Both the position numbers and the translations under genes were made by a program. Under the pieces are notes generated by a model that saw nothing but the letters and a program-made list of their open reading frames with translations, was not told the DNA's origin and searched no databases. 64,000 nucleotides of DNA from Mycolicibacterium celeriflavum (lineage in GTDB: Bacteria > Actinomycetota > Actinomycetes > Mycobacteriales > Mycobacteriaceae), in NCBI RefSeq assembly GCF_010731795.1, contig NZ_AP022591.1:1364001-1428000 (forward strand), read 5' to 3'. This document shows positions 49,956 to 58,139 of the stretch, piece after piece; the first letter of the stretch is position 1, and each line of letters begins with the position of its first letter.

Positions 49956-50906
49956 ATGGCCCCGCCAACACTGCCAGACCCGGACCAAACCCAGGACGAC
50001 TCGCAGTGGCGCACGGCGGGCGATCGGATACAGACCCTGCTCGACGCGTCCGCCGCGGGCGGCGCTGCTGCCCACGAGCGGGCGGTGCAACTCGTCGGTG
50101 AGGTGACCGATCTTTACGGGGCCGGCCTCGGGCGGATGCTGCGCATGGCGGTGAGCGCCGACCCGCAGCTGGCCGAACGGTTCGCCGCCGACGATCTCGT
50201 CGCCAGCCTCCTACTGGTGCACGGGCTACATCCGCATGACGTCGAGCGTCGGATCGAGGACGCCCTGGATCGTGTCCGCCCCTACCTCGGTTCACACGGT
50301 GGCGACGTGACACTGCTGGAAGTCGTCGACGATGTGGCCCGCCTTCAATTCGCCGGCAGCTGCAAGAGCTGTCCGTCCTCGGCGGTAACGCTGGAGCTCA
50401 CCGTCGAGGATGCAGTGCGGGCGGCGGCACCGGAGATTGCCTCGATAGAGGTCATCGCCGCCGAAGCGGAGCCGAATGTCAGTGTGATTCCAACCGAGTC
50501 ACTGCTGCGTCGCGTTCGCCAGGGCGATCATGGCCCCACCGATTGGCACCCCATCCCCGATCTCGCCGACCTGGTACCAGGGGACGTCGGAGGGTTCAGC
50601 GTGGCGGGATGCACCGTGCTGGCGTGCCGCGTCGGCGATGAGTTGTTCGTTTACCACGACCGGTGTGGCAACTGCGGAGAATCGCTGGCCGGCGCCGTCC
50701 TGCATCGACCCATGGGGGCGCCCGTGGGCGACGCGATCCTGCGTTGCCCGCGGTGCCGCGCACACTTCGACGTGGTACATGCCGGGGCCTGCGTAGACGG
50801 AAATGCCGACCCGGGTAGGCATCTCGAACCAATTCCGTTGCTCGTCCGTGACGGAGCGTTGTCCATCGCGATAGCGACCGAGCAGGCTGGGGCGGGAATG
50901 GCATGA
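49956..50906 (+). CDS. hhyE: NifU C-terminal/Rieske-like iron-sulphur protein, HhyE-like
   Basis: 316-aa protein directly downstream of hhyL, the position of HhyE in M. smegmatis, an iron-sulphur protein needed for Hhy activity. Residues 96-175 are a NifU C-terminal domain (RVRPYLGSHGGDVTLLEV) with CKSC (Cys136, Cys139). Residues 195-300 have a Rieske-like fold. There the usual C-x-H and C-xx-H ligands read C237-GN-C240 and C264-PR-C267, so a cluster or zinc would have four Cys ligands. It is a likely electron relay from HhyS. It overlaps the next gene by ATGA. Confidence 0.82.
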   Translation: MAPPTLPDPDQTQDDSQWRTAGDRIQTLLDASAAGGAAAHERAVQLVGEVTDLYGAGLGRMLRMAVSADPQLAERFAADDLVASLLLVHGLHPHDVERRIEDALDRVRPYLGSHGGDVTLLEVVDDVARLQFAGSCKSCPSSAVTLELTVEDAVRAAAPEIASIEVIAAEAEPNVSVIPTESLLRRVRQGDHGPTDWHPIPDLADLVPGDVGGFSVAGCTVLACRVGDELFVYHDRCGNCGESLAGAVLHRPMGAPVGDAILRCPRCRAHFDVVHAGACVDGNADPGRHLEPIPLLVRDGALSIAIATEQAGAGMA

Positions 50907-51535
50907 CAGGTGCGTACGACGTACTGGCGCGGATCAGGGCCACCCGCAGCGCTCCCCAGCCGGCAGGCGAGCGCTGTGAAATGTGCTCGGAGCGGATCGC
51001 TGACGAGCACCAGCATGTCGTGAACGTCGAGGGCCGAGCGCTGATGTGCGTATGCCGCGGCTGCTACCTGCTCTTCACCGACACCAACGCCGAACTACGC
51101 TTCCGCGCGGTGCCCAACCGCTACCTGTCCTTTCCGGAATTCGCGCTCGGCCGCCGGGAATGGCAGCTCCTTCAAATCCCGGTCGGGTTGGCGTTCTTCT
51201 TCCGCAACTCGGTAATGGACCGCACGGTGGCGTTCTATCCAGGTCCTGCTGGGGCGACGGAATCCGAACTGGATCTGTCCGCGTGGCAGGATATTCGGGC
51301 GGCCGATCCTCGGGTAGACCTGCTAGCCGACGACACCGAGGCGCTGATCGTGCGGGTGCCCGACGACGACGCCCAACCGCCCGAATGCCATTTGGTGCCG
51401 ATCGACGCCTGCTACGAGTTCGTCGGTCGGCTACGCACGCTGTGGCACGGCTTGGACGGCGGCCAGGACGTTCGTGAATTCATCGACGAGTTCTTCGAAC
51501 TCGTCGCCGCGCGCGGCAAGGTGGTAACGCCGTGA
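50903..51535 (+). CDS. DUF5947 protein of the hydrogenase operon
   Basis: 210-aa soluble protein. CEMCSERIADEHQHVVNVEGRALMCVCRGCYLLF contains a CxxC pair and a CxCxxC group that look like a metal or Fe-S site. A conserved core follows (RYLSFPEFALGRREWQLLQIPVGLAFFFRN) and an acidic region ends in YEFVGRLRTLWHGLDGG. The family occurs mainly beside actinobacterial group 1h hydrogenases. It overlaps both neighbours by four bases. A role in assembly or electron transfer is inference only. Confidence 0.85.
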   Translation: MTGAYDVLARIRATRSAPQPAGERCEMCSERIADEHQHVVNVEGRALMCVCRGCYLLFTDTNAELRFRAVPNRYLSFPEFALGRREWQLLQIPVGLAFFFRNSVMDRTVAFYPGPAGATESELDLSAWQDIRAADPRVDLLADDTEALIVRVPDDDAQPPECHLVPIDACYEFVGRLRTLWHGLDGGQDVREFIDEFFELVAARGKVVTP

Positions 51536-52176
51536 CCGAGATGACGTTCGCGGTGCTCGACGTGGTGCCCGAACCCTATGCGATGACACCAATACTGACG
51601 GCGCGGGTCGGTATCGGCGCCGACGGCGACGATCCGGTGCACGCCATCGCATTGCGGTGCCAGGTGCGTATCGAGCCCCTACGTCGCGGCTACACCGACG
51701 AAGAGGCGGCCGGACTGCTCGACCTGTTCGGCCCACGCGAACGCTGGAGCGCCACCCAACGCAACTTCCTCTGGCAGCACAGCAGCACGATGGTTCAGGG
51801 GTTCAGCGGGACCACGCAGGTCGATCTCCCGCTCGAGTGCACCTACGACTTCGAGGTGACGGCGGCAAAGTACTTCCATGCTCTCCGCGACGGCATGATC
51901 CCGCTGCAGTTCCTCTTCAGCGGAACCGTTTTCGCCAAGGGGGAGCGGAACCTCTCCGTGCATCAGGTGCCGTGGGACCGCGAAGACCATTACGACCTTC
52001 CGGTATCGGCGTGGCGCGACCTCATGCAGATGCACTATCCGAATACCGGCTGGTTGCGCTTGAACCGCGACACCCTCGACGCGCTGGCGCAATTCAAATC
52101 GGCCCGTGGGTTACTGGGTTTCGACGACGCCGTCACCTCGTTGTTGACCGCGCATGCTGCGCAGGAGGTGCGATGA
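51532..52176 (+). CDS. DUF6084 protein of the hydrogenase operon
   Basis: 214-aa soluble protein without Cys clusters. The beta-rich N-terminal half contains FAVLDVVPEPYAMTPILTARV and IALRCQVRIEPLRRGYTDEEA. The centre has LFGPRERWSATQRNFLWQHSSTMVQGFSG and YDFEVTAAKYFHALRDGMIPLQFLFSGTVF. Start GTG 51532 overlaps the upstream stop. It is found with Hhy-type operons; function unknown. Confidence 0.84.
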   Translation: MTEMTFAVLDVVPEPYAMTPILTARVGIGADGDDPVHAIALRCQVRIEPLRRGYTDEEAAGLLDLFGPRERWSATQRNFLWQHSSTMVQGFSGTTQVDLPLECTYDFEVTAAKYFHALRDGMIPLQFLFSGTVFAKGERNLSVHQVPWDREDHYDLPVSAWRDLMQMHYPNTGWLRLNRDTLDALAQFKSARGLLGFDDAVTSLLTAHAAQEVR

Positions 52177-53510
52177 CCGCTGACTGGGATCATGCGCGCG
52201 CCGTCGCCGATGCGGTGCTCTACGAGGGCTACCTCCTCTACCCCTACCGCGCCAGTTCGAGTAAGAACCAATCGCGTTGGCAGTTCGGCGTCCTGGGCCC
52301 TTCCGGCGCGGCGGAAGGCGGAATCGGTGAGGACTCATCGCTGTCGGCTCAGGTGCTGATCGCTTCGCAAGGCAGGCCAGTGGTGTCAGGGGTGGTGCGA
52401 TTCCTGCAGTTGCAGCACCGCAGCGCCGAACGCGACCTCGGTGGCGGCCGCTTCGAGAGCGTCGAAGAACTTGTCGCCGGATCAAGTACGTGGGTCAGCT
52501 GGGACGAGGCTGTGGAGTGCGAGGTCCGAATCGACCCGATTCCCGTCACGGGTCTGCCTCGTAGCGTTGATATCTCGGTCCCCGCAGGCACCGACATAGA
52601 GTCAGTCGACGGCGGCAGGTTGGTCCGCAGCCGACGACCGCTGCACGGTCGGCTCGACATCTCCGCAGAGCAGGACGGAGATCTTCTCCGGCTCACCTTC
52701 GACGTGCACAACTCCGCTCCACCCGCCGCAGACAAGGATGAGGCGATCGCAGTATCGATGATCGGCGCCCATCTGCTGCTGGAGGTCACCGATGGCGATT
52801 TCGTGTCATTGCTAGAACCACCGGATACCGCCGCCGATGCGGTCGCGCGGTGCATCCAGCACCGGTGCTTCCCGGTGCTGGCCGGTCCGTCAGGTAAGCG
52901 CGACCTGGTGTTGGCCTCGCCGATCATCCTTTACGACCACCCCGAGATCGCCGAACAGAGCATGGGTGCGCTCTATGACTCCACCGAGATCGACGAGATC
53001 CTCACTCTACGGATCATGACGATGACCGACGAGGAGAAGGCGCAGGCCCGTTCTACCGACCCGCTCGCCGCGGCGATCATCGACCGCTGCGACTCGATGT
53101 CCCCGGAGGCCATGCTCGACCTGCACGGCGTGCTGCGCAACCCGCATGTGCCGAGCCAGGGCCCGGGACTGATACCGGAGATACCGGCGGACGTCGACTG
53201 GTGGGATCCTTTGGCGGACACCGCAGTACGCCCGGATCTAGACGCGGTTCTGGTCAACGGGACCGCCATCGCCCGTGGAAGCCGGGTCCGCTTGCGACCG
53301 TCCCGGCGGGCCGACGCCCAGGACCTGTTCTACGTGGACAAGATCGCCCGTGTCACGTCGGTGCACGAGGATGTTGACGGCGACCAGCACATCGGCGTGG
53401 TGATCGAAGACGATCCCGCCGCGGACATGCACGACTGGTACGGGCGCTACCTGTACTTCGCCCCAGATGAAGTTGAACCACTCACCGAAGGGAGTTCGAA
53501 ATGGAAGTAG
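52173..53510 (+). CDS. uncharacterised hydrogenase-associated protein (445 aa)
   Basis: 445-aa protein with no recognised family. The start is distinctive: AVLYEGYLLYPYRASSSKNQSRWQFGVLGP. The middle is beta-rich (VSWDEAVECEVRIDPIPV, LHGRLDISAEQDGDLLRLTFDVHN, HLLLEVTDGDFVSLLEPP), and FPVLAGPSGKRDLVLASPIILYDHPEIAEQS follows. The C-terminal 90 residues (GSRVRLRPSRRADAQDLFYVDKIARVTSV) look like an SH3-like barrel. ATG 52173 overlaps the DUF6084 stop, and its own end overlaps the 39-aa peptide gene by 10 bases. Cys are scarce, so a scaffold or assembly role is more likely than redox. Confidence 0.88.
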   Translation: MTADWDHARAVADAVLYEGYLLYPYRASSSKNQSRWQFGVLGPSGAAEGGIGEDSSLSAQVLIASQGRPVVSGVVRFLQLQHRSAERDLGGGRFESVEELVAGSSTWVSWDEAVECEVRIDPIPVTGLPRSVDISVPAGTDIESVDGGRLVRSRRPLHGRLDISAEQDGDLLRLTFDVHNSAPPAADKDEAIAVSMIGAHLLLEVTDGDFVSLLEPPDTAADAVARCIQHRCFPVLAGPSGKRDLVLASPIILYDHPEIAEQSMGALYDSTEIDEILTLRIMTMTDEEKAQARSTDPLAAAIIDRCDSMSPEAMLDLHGVLRNPHVPSQGPGLIPEIPADVDWWDPLADTAVRPDLDAVLVNGTAIARGSRVRLRPSRRADAQDLFYVDKIARVTSVHEDVDGDQHIGVVIEDDPAADMHDWYGRYLYFAPDEVEPLTEGSSKWK

Positions 53511-53620
53511 TGGGTTGGGTCGCCGTAGGCGTTGTCGCCGTTGTCATTCTGGGGGGAGCCGCGCTGGGCGTTCGCTCGATTCCGGATGCCCGCAGGTACC
53601 TGAAGATACGCAAGATGTGA
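53501..53620 (+). CDS. 39-aa membrane peptide (DUF6893-like)
   Basis: Small protein reading MEVVGWVAVGVVAVVILGG at the N-terminus, a single transmembrane helix (residues 5-24), then the basic tail RSIPDARRYLKIRKM. It resembles DUF6893 small proteins found in actinobacterial hydrogenase operons. GGGAG (53490-53494) precedes the ATG, and the gene overlaps the previous one by 10 bases in a different frame. It may tether the soluble hydrogenase to the membrane. Confidence 0.85.
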   Translation: MEVVGWVAVGVVAVVILGGAALGVRSIPDARRYLKIRKM

Positions 53621-53633
53621 GAACGGGAGTGAT

Positions 53634-54110
53634 ATCACGTCTCGAATTCTGGTAGCCGGTATCGGCAACATCTTCCTCGGCGACGACGGCTTCGGTTCCG
53701 AGGTGATCCGCCGTGTTCCCGACCTTCCGAATGTCGACTCAGTCGACTACGGCATCAGAGGCATGCACCTGGCGTACGACCTGCTCGACGGGTGCGATGC
53801 GCTGGTGCTCGTCGACGCGATCCCCAGCCGGGGCGCCCCGGGCTCCCTTCATGTCTTCGAGGCCGACCATGAAAGCCTGGCCGCCGCTTCGGGTCTGGAT
53901 GCGCACGCGATGGACCCCGGTGCAGTGTTCGCCAGCCTGAACGCACTGGGCGGCACTCCGCCGCACACGGTGATCATCGGGTGCGAGGTCGACAGTGTCG
54001 AGGAGGGCATCGGGCTTTCGGACGCCGTCACCGTAGTCGTTCCCGAGGCGGTACAGGCCGTGCAGAGCGTGGTGGCCGCCCTGTCGGCGCGATCGCCGGC
54101 GGAGGGCTGA
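53634..54110 (+). CDS. hydrogenase maturation endopeptidase (HybD/HyaD family), ATC start
   Basis: About 158-aa nickel-dependent protease that removes the C-terminal peptide of HhyL. The conserved N-terminal motif is SRILVAGIGNIFLGDDGFG, whose acidic residue (GDDG) recognises nickel; YGIRGMHLAYDLLDG and ALVLVDAIP follow. The frame has no ATG, GTG or TTG between the upstream stop TGA (53601) and this motif. The homologous start MTSRIL corresponds to ATC ACG TCT, with GGAG (53625-53628) five bases upstream, so ATC at 53634 is the likely initiation codon. The first normal start (GTG 53703) would delete the motif. Confidence 0.85.
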   Translation: MTSRILVAGIGNIFLGDDGFGSEVIRRVPDLPNVDSVDYGIRGMHLAYDLLDGCDALVLVDAIPSRGAPGSLHVFEADHESLAAASGLDAHAMDPGAVFASLNALGGTPPHTVIIGCEVDSVEEGIGLSDAVTVVVPEAVQAVQSVVAALSARSPAEG

Positions 54111-54113
54111 GCC

Positions 54114-54368
54114 ATGTGTCTTGGCATTCCCGGGCAGGTGGTTTCGATGCTGGAGGGCTACGGCGGTCAGCTGGCGCTGGTCGACGTCGTCGGCGAGCAT
54201 CGCAAGGTCAACGTCGGCATGCTGCCCGAGGAAACATTCGCACCCGGCGACTGGGTGATCATTCACATGGGTTTCGTCGTGGAGAAGACGGACAAGGCCG
54301 GCGCCGACGCCGCCATGGCCGGCCTCGAGCTGATGGGCAGGGGTCAAGGCATCGAGGACCCGCCATGA
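54114..54368 (+). CDS. hypC: hydrogenase assembly chaperone HypC (copy 1)
   Basis: 84-aa chaperone that, with HypD, assembles the Fe(CN)2CO unit and delivers it to the large subunit. It starts with the invariant MCLGIPGQVV, where Cys2 is essential, and continues as an OB-like barrel (ALVDVVGEHRKVNVGML, GDWVIIHMGFVVEK). The gene ends overlapping hypF by ATGA. A second copy lies at 59,915. Confidence 0.95.
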   Translation: MCLGIPGQVVSMLEGYGGQLALVDVVGEHRKVNVGMLPEETFAPGDWVIIHMGFVVEKTDKAGADAAMAGLELMGRGQGIEDPP

Positions 54369-56680
54369 CCACGAGACGCCGGCTTCGCGTATGCGTGCGC
54401 GGCGTGGTGCAGGGCGTGGGTTTCCGGCCGTTCGTCTATGTGACCGCTTCTGAGCTCGGCTTGGCCGGCTGCGTGCGCAACGACACCTCCGGCGCGGTCA
54501 TCGAGGTCGAGGGCGACGCGGACGACCTCGACGAATTCCTGCGTCGACTGCGCGAGCATCCGCCTCCGTTGGCCGTCGTCGAATCCATGGACACGCAACG
54601 CCTTCCGGTGGTCGGCGGAACCGGCTTCGTCGTTGCCGACACCACACGAACCGACGGCGGACGCACGCTGACCTCGCCGGACGTCGCGATGTGCGCGGCC
54701 TGCGCCGCTGAACAGCGCGACCCCGGTGACCGGCGCTACCGGCACGCGTTCGTCAACTGCACCAACTGCGGCCCGCGATTCACGATCATCGGCACACTGC
54801 CGTATGACCGCCAGTCCACGACGATGGCGCCCTTCCCGATGTGCGCCGACTGCGCGCGCGAATATCACGATCCCGCGGATCGGCGGTTCCATGCTCAGCC
54901 GATCTGCTGCCCGAACTGCGGTCCGACGCTGACATACCACGATCAAATCGGCCGCACGCCGGGCGGCGAGTCCGCACTGCGAACCGCACGACGGTTGTTG
55001 CGCGACGGTGGCATTCTCGCCGTCAAGGGCATCGGCGGCTACCACCTCGCGTGCGACGCCACCGATGAACGCGCCGTCACCGAGATGCGAGCGCGAAAGC
55101 GCCGCGGCGACAAGCCGTTCGCCGTGATGGCGGCCGACCTCGCGACTGCGCGCCGCATCGTCGAGATCGGCGACGCGTCGGCGCGGCTGCTCTCGGGGCC
55201 GCAACGCCCGATCGTGTTGATGCCACGCCTGTCCGGCGCCCCGGTCGCCGCTGCGGTGGCGCCGCACAACCCCGACCTGGGCGTCATGCTCGCCTACGCG
55301 CCCCTGCACGCGCTGCTGTTCGGACTGCCGGGCGACGAGTTGGGGCCACAACTGTTGGTGATGACGTCGGGGAACCTGGCGGGCGAGCCGATCTGCTATA
55401 CCGACGACGCTGCGCTCGAACGCATTTCGCATCTCGCCGACGGCTGGCTGACGCATGACCGCGAAATCCTGGTGCCGTGCGACGACTCCGTGATGCGGGT
55501 GGCTTCCGTCGGCGGTACCGACAGTCGGAGCGAACCCCACGAGTTGCCGATTCGGCGCTCCCGTGGATACGCGCCGCTGCCGATTGCGTTGCCGGTGCCG
55601 GTACCGCCGACGCTCGCGGTCGGCGCCGACCTGAAGAACACCATGGCGGTCGCGGATGGCAGGTACGCCTGGCTGAGCCAACACATCGGTGACATGGACG
55701 ATCTGGCAACGCTTTGCGCGTTCGACTCGGCGCAGCAGCACCTGCAGGAGCTGACGTCGGTCGCAGCGGAGGTGCTCGTCGCCGACGCGCACCCGGCGTA
55801 CCGGTCCACTGCATGGGCGAACCGGAACGCCTCGGGGCGACCCGTGCGGACGGTGCAGCACCATCACGCACACATCGCGGCTGTGATGGCCGAGCACGGA
55901 CTCGACGGATCCTGCCCAGTGCTCGGATTCGCCTTCGACGGCACGGGATATGGACCTGACGGTGCGGTGTGGGGCGGCGAGGTGCTGCTGGCCACCTACA
56001 AGGGTTTCCAACGGCTCGCTCAGCTGAAGTATGTTCCACTTGCGGGTGGCGACATCAGCGTTACGCGCCCCTACCGGATGGCGCTGGCGCATCTGTGGGC
56101 CGCGGGGATCCACTGGGCACCCGACCTCCCGCCGGTGTCGGCGTGCCCACCCGCAGAACGGGAAGCACTAGCCCACCAGCTCGAAACCGGCTTCGGCTGC
56201 GCTCCGACGTCGAGCATGGGCCGGTTGTTCGACGCGGTATCGGCCCTTGCCGGCGTTCGGCAGGTGGTCGACTACGAAGCGCAGGCGGCCATCGAGTTGG
56301 AGGGTCTGTCCCGCGGCGTCGACTGCGGGGTCGACACGTACGCGTTCGAGGTCCACCGCGACGACGCGACGACGATCATCGACCCCGCCCCGGTGCTCCG
56401 CGCGGTGGTCCGCGACCGCCGCACGGGCGTGGCCGGACCTGTGGTCGGGGCGAGATTCCACCGCGCGCTGGCCGATCTGATCGTGGATCTCGCCGACGCA
56501 CACCGCGACGCATCACAGACGGCCGCGCTGTCCGGTGGTGTCTTCCAGAACCCGCTGCTTCTCGAACTGACACTGACCGGACTGCGGTCCAGAGGGATCG
56601 AGGCGATCACACATCGCAAGGTGCCGCCCAACGACGGCGGCATCGCATTGGGACAGCTGCTGGTGGGTAACTGCCTATGA
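54365..56680 (+). CDS. hypF: carbamoyltransferase HypF
   Basis: 771-aa enzyme that makes the cyanide precursor by carbamoylating the C-terminal Cys of HypE. Domain order: acylphosphatase (RVCVRGVVQGVGFRPFVY, residues 8-25), two zinc fingers (CAAC...CTNC and CADC...CPNC, residues 99-190), a YrdC-like domain (GGILAVKGIGGYHLACDA, KRRGDKPFAVM), and a Kae1-like domain with the metal-binding HHHAHIAAVM and FDGTGYGPDGAVWGGE. It ends ALSGGVFQNPLLLE and NDGGIALGQLLVG. Length is normal for the family. Confidence 0.96.
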   Translation: MTTRRRLRVCVRGVVQGVGFRPFVYVTASELGLAGCVRNDTSGAVIEVEGDADDLDEFLRRLREHPPPLAVVESMDTQRLPVVGGTGFVVADTTRTDGGRTLTSPDVAMCAACAAEQRDPGDRRYRHAFVNCTNCGPRFTIIGTLPYDRQSTTMAPFPMCADCAREYHDPADRRFHAQPICCPNCGPTLTYHDQIGRTPGGESALRTARRLLRDGGILAVKGIGGYHLACDATDERAVTEMRARKRRGDKPFAVMAADLATARRIVEIGDASARLLSGPQRPIVLMPRLSGAPVAAAVAPHNPDLGVMLAYAPLHALLFGLPGDELGPQLLVMTSGNLAGEPICYTDDAALERISHLADGWLTHDREILVPCDDSVMRVASVGGTDSRSEPHELPIRRSRGYAPLPIALPVPVPPTLAVGADLKNTMAVADGRYAWLSQHIGDMDDLATLCAFDSAQQHLQELTSVAAEVLVADAHPAYRSTAWANRNASGRPVRTVQHHHAHIAAVMAEHGLDGSCPVLGFAFDGTGYGPDGAVWGGEVLLATYKGFQRLAQLKYVPLAGGDISVTRPYRMALAHLWAAGIHWAPDLPPVSACPPAEREALAHQLETGFGCAPTSSMGRLFDAVSALAGVRQVVDYEAQAAIELEGLSRGVDCGVDTYAFEVHRDDATTIIDPAPVLRAVVRDRRTGVAGPVVGARFHRALADLIVDLADAHRDASQTAALSGGVFQNPLLLELTLTGLRSRGIEAITHRKVPPNDGGIALGQLLVGNCL

Positions 56681-57399
56681 ACGCCTTGACGAGCGGCCAG
56701 ATACTTTTCGGTCGGTATGCGTATCCGCCGAACGAGCTCGGTTACTGCGGTCCGACGGATGTCGGCGGCACATCCGGCCTCGCCTCGCATGCGCGCGAAT
56801 TCGACGGCGCGTGGCCGTATCTGGCGGCGATCGCCGATGCCGTCGGCGCCTCGGATGCGCTCGACGAGGACGTCGTTGCCAGCTATTGGATCGGCGGCCC
56901 GGCGCTGTCCAAGGTCGCCCCGGCGGAGCTGCTCGGCCGGCTTCGCGCCGCGTTCAAGGGCCAAGTCACCGGTCTGCTCGATGCGGTCTCCCCCACCTCA
57001 GAAGTGCTGGCGCATCACAGCTTTCATGTCTTCGTCGTGTACCCCTGGGTACGGTTCCTGCGCCGTGACGCGCCGACCGCATTGCGCGTCATGCAGGACT
57101 GCCGCATCCGATGGGGAACGGTCGAATCGGTCGACGGCGAGCACGCAGTGCTGTCGTCGCGGCCGCTGCGACTCGACGACGGCAAGCTCACCCTGGGTCC
57201 ACCGGAAACCGAGAGAGTCCGGTGGCGCAAGGGCGACCTGTCGCTCGCGCCCGCCCCGACGCCCGGTACGAGTGTCTCAGCCCACTGGGACTGGATATGC
57301 GGGACCCTCGTCGAAACCGAATGCGATTCATTGGCAGCGGCGACTCAGTCCACGCTCGATGTGGTCAATTCATCCGTAGAACAAGGAGTTCGGTCATGA
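56677..57399 (+). CDS. DUF6390-like protein of the hydrogenase operon
   Basis: 240-aa soluble protein overlapping hypF by ATGA. SGQILFGRYAYPPNELGYCGPTDVG at the start, HAREFDGAWPYLAAIAD, EVLAHHSFHVFVVYPWVRFLR and RIRWGTVESVDGEHAVLSSRPL are its recognisable blocks. The last part resembles a HypC/OB-like barrel. It matches proteins annotated DUF6390 beside actinobacterial hydrogenases; the assignment rests on general resemblance. Function unknown. Confidence 0.78.
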   Translation: MNALTSGQILFGRYAYPPNELGYCGPTDVGGTSGLASHAREFDGAWPYLAAIADAVGASDALDEDVVASYWIGGPALSKVAPAELLGRLRAAFKGQVTGLLDAVSPTSEVLAHHSFHVFVVYPWVRFLRRDAPTALRVMQDCRIRWGTVESVDGEHAVLSSRPLRLDDGKLTLGPPETERVRWRKGDLSLAPAPTPGTSVSAHWDWICGTLVETECDSLAAATQSTLDVVNSSVEQGVRS

Positions 57400-58139
57400 C
57401 GGCTACCGCAACACCGGGTGGTGCCTACGTCAATGCTGAATTGTCCGCCGACCTCGCAGCGGCCGCCCTGGACATGGCCCGCCGCTTCCATGACGGTGCC
57501 ACGCTGTGGGTCGTCTCCCCGCAGTGGGCGCCGCACGCCCACCACGTCGCCGTCGAATTCGTCCACCCGGTCATCATGGGTAAACGCGCGCTGCCGTCGG
57601 TAGCGCTCGTCGAACCGGACCCGGTCGCGCAGGCGAGGGTCGCAAGCCGGCCGGGAGACCTGCTGATCGCCGTCGCGTCCGCGGACGAACCGGCGGTGAT
57701 CGACGCGATGCGCCGCGCGCAGGCGTGGGGCGTCCTCACCCTGTGGATCGGCTCGGGCCCACGCCCTGCCGCGGGTGCGGCCAACCACATCCTCTGGATC
57801 GACTCCGACGATCCGATGGTGCCGGCCACCGGCACCTTCGTGCTGATGTACCACCTGCTGTGGGAGCTCACCCACGTCTGTTTCGAGCATCCCGGTCTGC
57901 TGACGGCGGCCGGCGAGCGCACCGACGTGTGCATCACGTGCAGTGACGAGGGTCGGATCGGTGAGGTGCTGCTCGAACCGGCCGACTCCGCGAGTTCGGC
58001 GTTGATCCGTACCGCCAACGGCGAGGAATGGGTTGACGTCACGATGCTCGGTGACGTCGCCGCCAACGATCTCGTGCTAGTGCACGCCGGCGCGGCGATC
58101 ACGCGCATCGACGACATCGGTCAGGAGGTGAACCGATGA
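57396..58139 (+). CDS. SIS-like/HypC fusion protein
   Basis: 247-aa protein with two parts. Residues 1-165 resemble a SIS-type alpha/beta fold (DGATLWVVSPQWAPHAHHVAVEFV, PGDLLIAVASADEPAVIDAMRRAQAWGVLTLWIG). Residues 170-247 resemble HypC (TDVCITCSDEGRIGEVL, ANGEEWVDVTMLGDVAANDLVLVHAGAAITRI). The HypC-essential Cys, which is normally residue 2, is internal here, so the chemistry must differ. AAGGAG precedes ATG 57396, and the gene overlaps the next by ATGA. Confidence 0.82.
   Translation: MTATATPGGAYVNAELSADLAAAALDMARRFHDGATLWVVSPQWAPHAHHVAVEFVHPVIMGKRALPSVALVEPDPVAQARVASRPGDLLIAVASADEPAVIDAMRRAQAWGVLTLWIGSGPRPAAGAANHILWIDSDDPMVPATGTFVLMYHLLWELTHVCFEHPGLLTAAGERTDVCITCSDEGRIGEVLLEPADSASSALIRTANGEEWVDVTMLGDVAANDLVLVHAGAAITRIDDIGQEVNR

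Noticed and set aside
53703..54110. Annotating the maturation protease from GTG 53703
   Set aside because: This start would remove the GIGNIFLGDDG nickel-recognition motif that is intact in the same frame just upstream.
54344..56113. 589-codon open frame antisense to hypF
   Set aside because: No family resemblance and shadow-type composition; hypF is complete on the plus strand.
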